From positions 3,536,501-3,600,500 of the forward strand of contig NZ_CP019724.1 in the NCBI RefSeq assembly GCF_002005225.1: a stretch of DNA of 64,000 nucleotides, written 5' to 3'. This stretch comes from Streptomyces pactum (GTDB taxonomy: Bacteria > Actinomycetota > Actinomycetes > Streptomycetales > Streptomycetaceae). Position 1 is the first letter of the stretch, and the number at the start of each line of letters is the position of its first letter. Of this stretch, positions 17,542 through 26,487 are shown in pieces. The position numbers and the translations under genes are program-made. The notes beneath the pieces are model-generated. The model searched no databases and had not been told where the DNA came from. It saw only the letters and a list, made by a program, of their open reading frames with translations.

Positions 17542-20400
17542 TCAGCCCGTGTACCGGTAAGTAGCCGACGCCTGTTCGTACAGCCGGGTCACCTCGTCGC
17601 GCTCCGCCTCCGGGCCGCGGACCTGTAGCACGTGGTAGCGCCCGTCGATCAGCATCGCGACGTTGCGCACGTACAGCTCGCCGCCGTCGCCGCCGGTCCA
17701 GGTGAACTGCCCCTCGGCCATGGTCCGTCCGCCGACCTCGATGGTCTTCAGCCCGCTGGAGGTGGCCCAGCTCGAGGCGCGGTAGGACTGCAACTCGGGT
17801 TCACTGTCGCGCTGGTAGACCATCGGGTCGTCGCCGAACTCGGCCGCGCGGTCCCGGCCCGGTACGACGATGAGCTCGAAGTCGCCCTTGCCGTAGACGA
17901 CCTGGCCGCTGCCGTTGCGGGGGGCGCGGTTCCAGCCCTCGGCGACGGCGACGCGGAAGCCCTCGGCGTCCTCGCGGAGGGCGAACCCGTCGGCGACGTC
18001 CGGGGCGTTGCCCTGCGTCTCGGTGGATCCGGTCTCCGTCCCGGAGGCGCTGGGGCCGGCGTCCGGGGACGTCTGCTCCGGCCGGGGCTCGCTGCTGACG
18101 TCCGGGGACCGCTCGGGCGGCGCCTGGCTCGCCTCGCCGACGGACCCCGTCCGGTCGGTGGGCCCGTCGCCTGTCGTGTCGCTCTTCGGCATGAAGAACA
18201 TGGCGTAGGCGATCGCTCCGGCCAGGGCGAGCAGTATCAGCAGGAGCAGCGCCCGGCCGAGGCTGCGCGGGGAACGGGTCGTCTCCCGCCTGTCGCGTTT
18301 GTGCCGTCCGTGGTGCGCGGGCAGCCCGGCGCGCCGCCTGCGCACCAGCTCGCCGCGGCGACGCACGATGGGCAGCCGGCCGGTCTCGACCGGCGGGGCC
18401 GAGACGACGTGCAGGCCGGCCTCCGGCTCGGGCGCCGACCGCACCAGCGAACGCAGCCAGCCGCTGAGCTCCTCGAACTCGATGCGTTCGGTGGGGTCCT
18501 GACGCAGCAGCGACTCCACGACCGGCCGCAGCGGCCCGCACTCCTCGGCGAACGCCGGCGGCTCCGCGCAGACGATCTGGACCAGCTCGGCGGTCGACTC
18601 CTCCGGGTAGGGCGCGTGCCCCTGTACCGCTCGGAAGAGCAGCGCGCCCAGCGCCCACAGGTCGGTGGCGGGACCGATGGGCGCGGCCAGTTGCCAGTTC
18701 TCGTGCACCGGCCCGGCCTGCTCCGGCGCCCAGCGCTCGGTCACCGGCCCGACCACGGCCATCCGCGTCTGCCGCGCCCGCTCGGCGGCGAGCGCCGTGG
18801 CCGGACCGCGTGGCGCGGGAGGACGGGCGGCCGGGTCGTCCCACTGCCCGGTGGGCGCGGCGGGCCCGGGCTCCTCCCGCGCCGAGGCGGGCAGGGCGGG
18901 GCCGGCCGCCGGAGCGGAGGGCGCGGCGGACGCCGGTTCGCCGACGGGGCGGGGCGTCGCACCGTGCCAGGAGGTCGTGCCCACGCCGTAGGGGTCGGCG
19001 ATCTGCCCCGGCGGGACGGCGCCGGGTGAGGTGCCGGGGGCGGCCGCGTAGGCGGAACGCCCGGTCGCCGACGGGCTCCCCTGACCGGCGGCGTGGGAGG
19101 GACCCGCCGGCGCGCCGGGACCGACGGCGTGCCCAGACGGCTCGGGGCCGGCCGCGTACGAAGGCCGCACCCCCTCGGGCCCGGCGCCCGGGGTGCGGGG
19201 GTAGCGACCGGCGTCGTTGTCCGCCGTACCGGGATGCCGGCCGGCGTCGTCGGGGGCGGGGCGGGAGCCGGGCAGGGCCGCGCGGCCGTCCTGCGCCTCC
19301 TGGACCCGTGCCGCGGCCCGGGCACCAGCGCGGTACGCGGCGATCGCCCCGGCGCGCGCGGCGCGGGCGTCGCCGCCGGTGTCGGGCGGCGCGGGGGCGA
19401 GACCGGCGGCGCCGCCCGGCCCCGGGGCCCCGGGCAACGGCAGGCCACCGGCGGTCCGTGCCTCGATGGCGGCCCGCCGGGCGGCCTCGGGATCGGCGCC
19501 GCCGGGGCCGAGCGCCCCGGTCCGCACGCCTTCGAAGCCCGTGCGCCCGCCTCCGGCGCTGCCACCGGGGCCCAGGAGCCCGGGCCCGGGACCGCTGGGA
19601 CCGGAAGGCCCGGCCACGACACCGCCGGGGCCACGGGGCCCGGTCTCCGCACCGCTGGGACCGGAAGGCCCGGCCACAGCACCGCCAGGACCGAGTGCCC
19701 CGGTCTCCGCACCGCGGCCCCGGCCGAAGGTCCCGTCGGGGGCGGCCGCGCCGCCCGGCTCGTCCTCGGGGGCGGGGACCGGGTCGTACCCGCACAGCGC
19801 CTCCTCCGCCGCCCCGACCGCCAGGCCGGTCAGCATCACGCGCCCGTCGTCGCAGACGAGCACGGTACGCGCGGTGATGTTGCGGTGCACCCAGCCGTAG
19901 GTGTGCAGCACCCGCAGCGCCAGGAGGATGTCGGAGGCCACCTCGGCCGCCCGGTACGGCGTCAGCGACTCCTCGGCGAGCAGGGCGGCCAGCGGCCTGG
20001 CGGCCACCAGCTCGCTGACGATCCACAGTGAACCGCCCTCGGCGAACACGTCGAAGACCTGGTCCAGACGCGGGTGGTCGGGGACGGCGGCCGCGGCCTG
20101 CGCGGCCTCGACGGCGCGGCGTACCACCGGGTCGGCGGGCCGCCGCGGTCCGCCGTGCGCGGCCGACGACCGCCCGCCGCGGTGCCGGACGGCGCCGTCG
20201 CGGGCCGTGAAGCCGTCGGGCAGGCCGTCCGCGTCGAGTACCTCCGCCTCGACGACCTCCGGCAACGGCACCTGCCGGACCAGCACTTCCTGGCCGCTGT
20301 AGGTGTCGAAGGCCCGGGTCTCGGTGAGTTCGTACTCGTCGGACGGCGGCAGGGGCAGGCGGTAGCGGTCGGCGAGTACCCGTCCCGCATAGTCGTCCAC
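17542..20400 (-). CDS. Giant membrane pseudokinase with low-complexity insertion
   Basis: 952 residues from the GTG at 20400, with GGGGG upstream. It is a kinase fold without catalysis. There is no glycine loop, the ATP-binding Lys is Arg42 (EVLVRQV), HRD is HRN (172-174), and DFG is GLA (192-194). Between about 210 and 548 there is a Gly/Pro/Ala-rich insertion, including collagen-like GPSGPSG and Ala/Pro repeats, exactly where the activation segment should be. The kinase C-lobe then resumes (ERWAPEQ, GPATDLWALGALLF). A membrane helix (ALLLLILLALAGAIAYAMFF) and an outer domain like those of the neighbouring kinases complete it. It probably works as an allosteric or scaffold receptor in the kinase array. 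Confidence 0.85.
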   Translation of the reverse strand: MDDYAGRVLADRYRLPLPPSDEYELTETRAFDTYSGQEVLVRQVPLPEVVEAEVLDADGLPDGFTARDGAVRHRGGRSSAAHGGPRRPADPVVRRAVEAAQAAAAVPDHPRLDQVFDVFAEGGSLWIVSELVAARPLAALLAEESLTPYRAAEVASDILLALRVLHTYGWVHRNITARTVLVCDDGRVMLTGLAVGAAEEALCGYDPVPAPEDEPGGAAAPDGTFGRGRGAETGALGPGGAVAGPSGPSGAETGPRGPGGVVAGPSGPSGPGPGLLGPGGSAGGGRTGFEGVRTGALGPGGADPEAARRAAIEARTAGGLPLPGAPGPGGAAGLAPAPPDTGGDARAARAGAIAAYRAGARAAARVQEAQDGRAALPGSRPAPDDAGRHPGTADNDAGRYPRTPGAGPEGVRPSYAAGPEPSGHAVGPGAPAGPSHAAGQGSPSATGRSAYAAAPGTSPGAVPPGQIADPYGVGTTSWHGATPRPVGEPASAAPSAPAAGPALPASAREEPGPAAPTGQWDDPAARPPAPRGPATALAAERARQTRMAVVGPVTERWAPEQAGPVHENWQLAAPIGPATDLWALGALLFRAVQGHAPYPEESTAELVQIVCAEPPAFAEECGPLRPVVESLLRQDPTERIEFEELSGWLRSLVRSAPEPEAGLHVVSAPPVETGRLPIVRRRGELVRRRRAGLPAHHGRHKRDRRETTRSPRSLGRALLLLILLALAGAIAYAMFFMPKSDTTGDGPTDRTGSVGEASQAPPERSPDVSSEPRPEQTSPDAGPSASGTETGSTETQGNAPDVADGFALREDAEGFRVAVAEGWNRAPRNGSGQVVYGKGDFELIVVPGRDRAAEFGDDPMVYQRDSEPELQSYRASSWATSSGLKTIEVGGRTMAEGQFTWTGGDGGELYVRNVAMLIDGRYHVLQVRGPEAERDEVTRLYEQASATYRYTG

Positions 20401-20552
20401 GTCGCCACCCCCGGCAGCCCGTCGGTCAAGTCCGTTCGCCCGGCGGGCCGTTCCGGCTGCTTACGGTCCGCAAGCACTCACGATACGTGCCGGAGGCAAC
20501 CCGCAAAGAGGGGATGCCAGATATCGGGCCGCTCAAACCCGGGCGCCGGGGA

Positions 20553-22616
20553 TCAGGGCTTGGGTTCGAAGGTCTTCGTCAGAGTCCGCCAGGTGTCCCG
20601 GCGCAGGTCACTGTCCCAGTCGGCGGCCTTGGCGGTGTACATGAGCGCGTAGCCCTGGTGGTCGTTGACGACGAACCCCCGGTCCACGGTCCGGTACTTG
20701 GTGCCGCCGTCCGTGTAGGTGAACTCCCAGTCGGCCGTGTTCCAGCCCCGGTAGCCCACCTTCTCTATGCGGATCTTCTCGTACTGGGAGCGGACCATGG
20801 ACCGCTCCTGGTTCTTCCAGTCGGCGACCGGGTCGTCCTTGGGCGTGGACGTCCAGGCGACGAGCAGCTTCTGCCCCCGCGGGCCGGTGAACCGGTCGCC
20901 CGTGGCGCCCGTGGACCGGTACTCCCAGCCCTTCGGCAGTCCGAGGGTGTAGCCCTGCTCGCCCTGGTGGGTGGCGGCCGCGCCCTCGTCGTCGTCCGGC
21001 TTCCCGGCATCGTCAGAGCCGGATCCGGTACCGGCGTCCCCGGAGGCACTCGCCCCGGAGTCCGGGGCGGCGCCGCCCGGGGCCCCGTCCGTCGCCGGGT
21101 CCGAGGCGGAGCCGTCGGTACCGGTCCCGCTCTCCTCGTCCTGCCTGGTGTCGCCGCTCGCGGTGGCGGAGGCGACGGCCTTGTCACCGCCGCCGCCCTG
21201 GGCGCCGTTCTCCTCGTCGCCGCCGAGGGTGAGGGCCAGCACGGTGCCGAGCACGGCGAGCGTCACGATCACCGCGATGATCACCAGCGTCCTGCGCGGC
21301 ACCACGTCGGTGAGCGGCGCCCGGGGCACGGACCGGGGCGGCAGGTCCGGTGGCGGCACGACGGGCCAGCCCGAGTTCCGGTTTCCGCCGGGCGCGTTCG
21401 TCGCACCGGGGCCCGCTGCGGCACCGGCACCCGGCCCCCTCGCCGGTGCGGCGGAACCCGGCCCGCGCGACGCGGCGGCGGCCGACCCGGCGGAGCCCGG
21501 CATGCCGGTTCCCGGTGCGGCCGGGCCTTCGGCGGAACCGGCCCCGCCCGGCTTGGTCCGGGAGGCGGCCGCGGCACCGGCCGCGCCGCCCCCGACGGCG
21601 GCCTTGCGCACGGAGCGGAGCGCCCCGCGCAACCGCTCCCCGGGCTCCTCGCCGCGCCTGCCCCCGGCGCCCGCCGAACCTCCCCGGCGGGTCCGCTCGT
21701 CCGACTGCGGCGGCAGCGGCACGACCTTGGTGGCGTCGGCCGGTTCGGCCCCGGCCGCCCGGTCCGGGGCGTGGATGACCTTGTTGAGCAGCGCCCGGGC
21801 GCCCGCGTCGTCGAGGCGGTGGGCGGGGTCCTTGTTGAGCAGCCCGTAGATGACGTCCCGCAGCGGGCCGGCGTTCTTGGGCTCCTCCAGGTTCTCCGTC
21901 ATCACCGCGGTGAGGGTGGCGATCGCGGAGCCCTTGTCGTAGGGCGGGGCGCCCTCCACCGCCGCGTACAGCAGCCCGCCGAGCGACCACAGGTCGGCCG
22001 CCGGTCCCGGCTTGTGACCGCGGGCGCGCTCCGGGGAGATGTACGAGGGCGCGCCGACGAGCATGCCGGTGGAGGTGATGGACGGGTCGCCCTCGACCTG
22101 GGCGATGCCGAAGTCGGTGAGGACGACCCGGCCGTCCTCGGCGATCAGTACGTTGGACGGCTTCACGTCACGGTGCAGGATGCCCTCGCGGTGCGCGGAG
22201 CGCAGGACGTCCAGGACGGCGAGGCCGACCTCCGCCGCGCGCTTCGGCTCCAGCAGACCGTCCTCACGGATGGCCTCGGCGAGCGACTTGCCCTCGACGA
22301 GTTCCATCACGATCCAGGGCCGGTCGTCCTCCTCGACCACGTCGTAGACCGTCACGGCGCTGTTGTTGCGGATCCGCGCGATCGCCTTGGCCTCGCGCAG
22401 CGTGCGCGTGATCAGACGCCGCTTCTCCTCCTCGTCGATGTTTCCCGGGAACCGCAGCTCCTTGACGGCGACCGTGCGTCCCAGGGTCTCGTCCTCGGCC
22501 CGCCACACCGTCCCCATGCCGCCGCGGCCGAGCACGTCTCCCAGCCGGTACCGCCCGGCGAGGAGACGTGCGCTCTTGTCCGTACGGGATGTCCCCGCCC
22601 GCTCCGCCTCCGACAT
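20553..22616 (-). CDS. Transmembrane Ser/Thr protein kinase with outer sensor-like domain
   Basis: 687 residues from the ATG at 22616, preceded by GAGGGG; longer in-frame starts at 22628 and 22664 have no better signal. The kinase motifs are complete: GRGGMGTVW, VAVKEL, ILHRDVKPSN, LTDFGIAQ and APSYISPER. A ~150-residue Ala/Gly/Pro-rich juxtamembrane linker precedes the helix LVIIAVIVTLAVLGTVLALTL. The outer part is an acidic Ser/Gly/Asp linker and a folded domain (YTLGLPKGWEY to LTKTFEPKP). It is the first gene of the six-gene kinase array on this strand. Confidence 0.9.
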   Translation of the reverse strand: MSEAERAGTSRTDKSARLLAGRYRLGDVLGRGGMGTVWRAEDETLGRTVAVKELRFPGNIDEEEKRRLITRTLREAKAIARIRNNSAVTVYDVVEEDDRPWIVMELVEGKSLAEAIREDGLLEPKRAAEVGLAVLDVLRSAHREGILHRDVKPSNVLIAEDGRVVLTDFGIAQVEGDPSITSTGMLVGAPSYISPERARGHKPGPAADLWSLGGLLYAAVEGAPPYDKGSAIATLTAVMTENLEEPKNAGPLRDVIYGLLNKDPAHRLDDAGARALLNKVIHAPDRAAGAEPADATKVVPLPPQSDERTRRGGSAGAGGRRGEEPGERLRGALRSVRKAAVGGGAAGAAAASRTKPGGAGSAEGPAAPGTGMPGSAGSAAAASRGPGSAAPARGPGAGAAAGPGATNAPGGNRNSGWPVVPPPDLPPRSVPRAPLTDVVPRRTLVIIAVIVTLAVLGTVLALTLGGDEENGAQGGGGDKAVASATASGDTRQDEESGTGTDGSASDPATDGAPGGAAPDSGASASGDAGTGSGSDDAGKPDDDEGAAATHQGEQGYTLGLPKGWEYRSTGATGDRFTGPRGQKLLVAWTSTPKDDPVADWKNQERSMVRSQYEKIRIEKVGYRGWNTADWEFTYTDGGTKYRTVDRGFVVNDHQGYALMYTAKAADWDSDLRRDTWRTLTKTFEPKP

Positions 22617-22713
22617 GCGTCCCCTCATGCAACCCGCCCTGACAGAGCCTTCATTGTCCCTCACCCGACAAGTGCTCGACGCCCAGGGTGCCTGTGACGT
22701 CGGCCGGGCGAGG

Positions 22714-22777
22714 GGGCGGGTGGAGCGACGGAGTGACCCTGCGTCACCCCCGCCCCGGGGGCCCCTGCCACCCGCCC
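22714..22777. terminator. Possible long hairpin between glpD and the kinase array
   Basis: GGGCGGGTGG (22714-22723) is fully complementary to CCACCCGCCC (22768-22777), with an inner GTGAC/GTCAC stem. The outer arm reaches the glpD stop codon, so it could end glpD transcription before the kinase array. Confidence 0.45.
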
Positions 22778-24483
22778 TATCGCGGCACGATGTCCGGTGC
22801 CCCCAGCCGGGCCGCGTCGGCCGTCAGGTCGTCGGGCTGGCGCTGCGACTCCCGCTCTGCCTCGACCCGCTTCTCGTAGTGCTGGACCTCGCGTTCGACC
22901 TGATCCTTGTCCCAGCCCAGCACCGGTGCCATCAGCTCGGCGGCCTCGCGGGCGCCGCGCGTGCCCCGGTCGAAGGTCTCGATGGAGATGCGGGTGCGCC
23001 GGGTCAGTACGTCGTCCAGGTGCCGCGCGCCCTCGTGCGAGGCGGCGTAGACGACCTCGGCGCGCAGGTAGTCGTCGGCGGCGTGCAGCGGTTCGCCGAG
23101 GGAGGGGTCGGCGGCGACGAGCTCCAGCACCTCCTCCGCCAGGGCGCCGTACCGGTTCAGCAGGTGCTCCACGCGTACGACGTGCAGGCCGGTGCGGGCG
23201 GCGACCCGCGCCCGCGCGTTCCACAGCGCCCGGTAGCCTTCGGCGCCGAGCAGTGGCGTGTCCTCGGTGACGCAGTCGGCGACCCGCAGGTCGAGTCCGT
23301 GCACCGCCTCGTCCACGGCGTCCTTGGCCATCACCCGGTACGTCGTGTACTTGCCGCCCGCCACGACGACCAGGCCGGGCACGGGGTGCGCGACGGTGTG
23401 CTCGCGGGAGAGCTTGCTGGTGGCGTCGGACTCGCCGGCCAGCAGCGGGCGCAGTCCGGCGTACACGCCCTCGACGTCGTCGCGGGTGAGCGGCACGGAC
23501 AGCACGGAGTTGACGTGCTCCAGCAGGTAGTCGATGTCCGCGCTGGACGCGGCCGGGTGGGCCTTGTCCAGGTCCCAGCCGGTGTCCGTGGTGCCGATGA
23601 TCCAGTGCCGGCCCCAGGGGATGACGAACAGCACGGACTTCTCGGTGCGCAGGATCAGTCCGGTGCTGGAGTGGATGCGGTCCTTGGGCACGACCAGGTG
23701 GATGCCCTTGGAGGCGCGGACGTGGAACTGGCCGCGCTCGCCCACCATCGACTGGGTGTCGTCGGTCCACACCCCGGTCGCGTTCACGATCTGCTTGGCG
23801 CGGATCTCGTACTCGCCGCCCGCCTCGACGTCCTGCACCCGCGCGCCGACCACGCGCTCGCCCTCGCGGATGAAGGAGGTGACCCGCGCGCGGTTGGCGA
23901 CCTGGGCGCCGTACGCCGCCGCCGTACGCACCAGCGTGGTCACGAAGCGGGCGTCGTCCATCTGGGCGTCGTAGTACTGCAACGCGCCGACCAGCGCGTC
24001 CTTCTTCAAGGCGGGGGCCACCCGCAGGGCGTGACCGCGGCTCAGGTGACGGTGCATCGGCAGGCCCCGGCCGTGGCCGCGGGCCATCGACATGGCGTCG
24101 TAGAGCGCGACGCCCGACCCCGCGTACAGCCGCTCCCAGCCCTTGTGCTGCAAGGGGTAGAGGAACGGCACCGGCTTCACCAGGTGCGGCGCGAGCCGCT
24201 CGAGCAGCAGACCGCGCTCCTTCAGCGCCTCCCGCACGAGGGCGAAGTCGAGCATCTCCAGATAGCGCAGGCCGCCGTGGATCAGTTTGCTGGACCTGCT
24301 GGACGTGCCCGACGCCCAGTCCCGCGCCTCGACCAGGCCGGTGGACAGGCCCCGCGTCACCGCGTCGAGCGCGGTACCCGCACCGACCACGCCCGCGCCC
24401 ACCACCAGTACGTCCAGCTCGCGCTCGGCCATGCCCGCGAGCGACTCGGCGCGCTGCGCCGGCCCCAGGGTCGCTGTCCTCAC
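22777..24483 (-). CDS. glpD: Aerobic glycerol-3-phosphate dehydrogenase
   Basis: 568 residues from the GTG at 24483, with GGAGG 6-10 bases upstream. The N-terminal FAD motif is VVGAGVVGAGTALDA; the family signatures SSKLIHGGLRYLE and YYDAQMDDAR (substrate-site Arg) and the C-terminal cap domain are all present. It oxidises glycerol-3-phosphate to dihydroxyacetone phosphate at the membrane, feeding electrons to the quinone pool. It is monocistronic by position. It is divergent from the nucleotide-sugar dehydrogenase homologue, with a 293-bp gap that contains the AT-rich stretch near 24690 and no other gene. Confidence 0.95.
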   Translation of the reverse strand: MRTATLGPAQRAESLAGMAERELDVLVVGAGVVGAGTALDAVTRGLSTGLVEARDWASGTSSRSSKLIHGGLRYLEMLDFALVREALKERGLLLERLAPHLVKPVPFLYPLQHKGWERLYAGSGVALYDAMSMARGHGRGLPMHRHLSRGHALRVAPALKKDALVGALQYYDAQMDDARFVTTLVRTAAAYGAQVANRARVTSFIREGERVVGARVQDVEAGGEYEIRAKQIVNATGVWTDDTQSMVGERGQFHVRASKGIHLVVPKDRIHSSTGLILRTEKSVLFVIPWGRHWIIGTTDTGWDLDKAHPAASSADIDYLLEHVNSVLSVPLTRDDVEGVYAGLRPLLAGESDATSKLSREHTVAHPVPGLVVVAGGKYTTYRVMAKDAVDEAVHGLDLRVADCVTEDTPLLGAEGYRALWNARARVAARTGLHVVRVEHLLNRYGALAEEVLELVAADPSLGEPLHAADDYLRAEVVYAASHEGARHLDDVLTRRTRISIETFDRGTRGAREAAELMAPVLGWDKDQVEREVQHYEKRVEAERESQRQPDDLTADAARLGAPDIVPR

Positions 24484-24776
24484 TGCTGCCTCCCGCTGTG
24501 TGTCGCGTCGGCCGCACCCGTCGGGCGAAGCCCGGTTCCTGGTACCCACCATGCCCAGATTCTGACCGGCCCGCCCGACATCGGCCGCCGCACGGCCCCA
24601 GCCTGTGGACAACTTCCCCGCAGCTCGCCGCCGCCACTCGACACTCACCGAAACTCGGCGGACCAATCCCGCAAATCGGTCATATTTACTCCTAGTCTGA
24701 CGTTGTGCTCGCCCATGCTGTCCACCGGGCTTGCACACCTGTCCCGCTTCGGTTACTGGGAAGGACGGCCCACGCC

Positions 24777-25985
24777 ATGCCCGCAGATCTCGCCGTCATC
24801 GGACTCGGCCCCTACGGCCTGCCCCTGGCCCAGGCCGCCGTCAGCGCAGGCATCCCCACCCTCGGGTACCGCACCGGCCCCGAGGCCGACCCGCTCACCC
24901 CCGCCGAGGTGCGCCGCATGCTCGCCACGGGCTTTCGCACCCCCACCGGACCGGCCGAGCTGGGCCGTGTCCGCACCGCCGTCATCTGCGCCCCGACCCC
25001 GCCGGGCGCGGACGGCGGCCCGGACCTCACCCAGGTGGAGGCCGCCGCCCGCACCCTGGCCGCCCACATGCGCCCGCACACCACGGTGATCCTGGAGTCG
25101 CCCGTGCGGCCCGGGACGACGGAGGAGTTCCTGCGCCCGGTCCTGGAGCAGGGTTCCGGGCTGCGCGCCGGCCGCGACTTCCACCTCGCCTACTCCCCCA
25201 GCCGCGTCGACCCCGGCAACCGCGACTTCACCCCGGCCACCACCCCGAAGGTCATCGGCGGCCTCACCCCCGCCTGCACCGAGTCGGCCGCCACCTTCTA
25301 CGGCCGGCTCACCGACAAGGTGGTCCGCGCGCGCGGCCCCCGCGAGGCGGAGACGGTGCAGCTCCTGGAGGCCAACTTCCGCCACGTCAACATCGCCCTC
25401 GTCAACGAGATGGCCGTCCTCTGCAACGACCTCGGCGTCGACCTGTGGGACGTCCTGCGCTGCGCGGAGACCAAGCCGTTCGGCTTCCAGTCCTTCCGTC
25501 CCGGCCCCGGCGTCGGCGGCCACTCCGTGCCCCAGGACCTCACCGGCCACGCCCCCCGCAGCCTGCGCATGGTGGAGCTGGCCCAGCAGGTCAACGCCCA
25601 GATGCCCCGCTACGTCGTCCAGCGCGCCGCCGCCCTCCTCAACGAGCACGGCAAGTCCGCGCGCGGCGCCCGGGTGCTGCTCCTCGGCGTCACCTACAAG
25701 GCCGACCTCGCCGACGAGCAGGCGACCCCGGCCGAGGAGATCGCCACCCGCCTGATGTCGATGGGGGCCGCCGTCAGCTACCACGACCCGCACATCCCGT
25801 CCTGGAAGGTCGCGGACCGCCCCGTACCCCGCGCCGACTCCCTCTACGAGGCCGCCGCCGACGCCGACCTGACGATCCTCCTCCAGCAGCACCGCACGTA
25901 CGACCTCCAGGGCCTGTCGGTGAAGGCCCAGTTGCTGCTGGACACGCGCGGGGCCACGCCCACGGGGGCGGCGCACCGGTTGTGA
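24777..25985 (+). CDS. UDP-sugar dehydrogenase-like protein, catalytic residues missing
   Basis: 402 residues from the ATG at 24777. It has the three-part UDP-glucose/ManNAc dehydrogenase layout. The N-terminal Rossmann motif is VIGLGPYGLPLA, the central helix NFRHVNIALVNEMAVLCNDLG, and the C-terminal UDP-binding domain contains LLGVTYKADLADEQATPA. However, the catalytic Cys of GVGGHC is Ser (GVGGHSVPQD), the catalytic Lys in the V-K-L-L-E-N position is Gln (VQLLEANF), and the ribose-binding Asp after strand 2 is Arg (GYRTG). It is therefore probably not an active dehydrogenase of the usual type. Confidence 0.8.
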   Translation: MPADLAVIGLGPYGLPLAQAAVSAGIPTLGYRTGPEADPLTPAEVRRMLATGFRTPTGPAELGRVRTAVICAPTPPGADGGPDLTQVEAAARTLAAHMRPHTTVILESPVRPGTTEEFLRPVLEQGSGLRAGRDFHLAYSPSRVDPGNRDFTPATTPKVIGGLTPACTESAATFYGRLTDKVVRARGPREAETVQLLEANFRHVNIALVNEMAVLCNDLGVDLWDVLRCAETKPFGFQSFRPGPGVGGHSVPQDLTGHAPRSLRMVELAQQVNAQMPRYVVQRAAALLNEHGKSARGARVLLLGVTYKADLADEQATPAEEIATRLMSMGAAVSYHDPHIPSWKVADRPVPRADSLYEAAADADLTILLQQHRTYDLQGLSVKAQLLLDTRGATPTGAAHRL

Positions 25986-26051
25986 GGAGGGGGCGCGCGG
26001 GGGTGACCGTGCCACGGGGCTGGTGGTGGACGGGGCGCTTCGTGGGTACCG

Positions 26052-26152
26052 TAGAAGGCAGGTGGAGCCCACCGCAGCGGGTACTGCGGCAGGCTCCTGA
26101 GAAGTGAACGGAGTGTCCGCCCCTAGTTCGCTGAGGGGCGGCCGCTCACTTC
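26052..26152 (+). ncRNA. Candidate intergenic small RNA with terminator
   Basis: Two strong hairpins follow one another. The first is GGAGCC (26064-26069) with GGCTCC (26092-26097), enclosing a symmetric CA/CA bulge and CCGCAG/CTGCGG around loop CGGGTA. The second has outer stem GAAGTGA/TCACTTC (26101-26107, 26146-26152) and inner stem CCGCCCC/GGGGCGG, and looks like an intrinsic terminator. The ~100-nt unit is compact and lies free in the 557-bp gap between the pseudo-dehydrogenase and guaB3. It could alternatively be just the terminator of the upstream gene. It overlaps the 3' end of the tiny ORF on the other strand. Confidence 0.4.
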
Positions 26153-26241
26153 CCGTACATACGCAAGATCCACCTCCTCCGGAACTTCACCATCCGCAGA
26201 CGGATGCGGTCCCAGCGGGTGGGCTTGCGGTGACGGCCCAT
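26146..26241 (-). CDS. 31-residue Arg-rich hypothetical ORF
   Basis: The ATG at 26241 is preceded by GGAAGGGGG at a good distance. The peptide starts MGRHRKPTRWDR and ends RRRWILRMYGK. About half of its residues are Arg, Lys or His and it has two Trp, so it is strongly cationic and could be amphipathic. The stop lies inside the terminator hairpin of the candidate sRNA. It could be a real small protein or chance; nothing in the neighbourhood decides. The 245 bp upstream of it (26242-26487) show no other gene. Confidence 0.35.
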   Translation of the reverse strand: MGRHRKPTRWDRIRLRMVKFRRRWILRMYGK

Positions 26242-26487
26242 GGCGCGCCCCCTTCCACGATGCCGCCATTAGCCCGGTAGGCGGTCCGTCTGGATTTCGG
26301 GCCGGGCCCCGAGAGCCCGGGTCCGGAACCGATTCCTTGGAAGGGGGCGCCCCAGAGAACTGGGTCGCCGGACACGGACATTACCGGCCCCGCACGGCCC
26401 TCCCCCGCGTATTCGCCCCGAAGGCCACCGTGCGCCCCCGCGCCACGCCACGCGCCCCCCGCCGCGCGCGCCCCTGAACACGCCGAA

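Noticed and set aside
26052..26152. 6C RNA or tmRNA
   Set aside because: Loops lack the C-runs of 6C RNA, and there is no tRNA-like end or tag ORF as in tmRNA.
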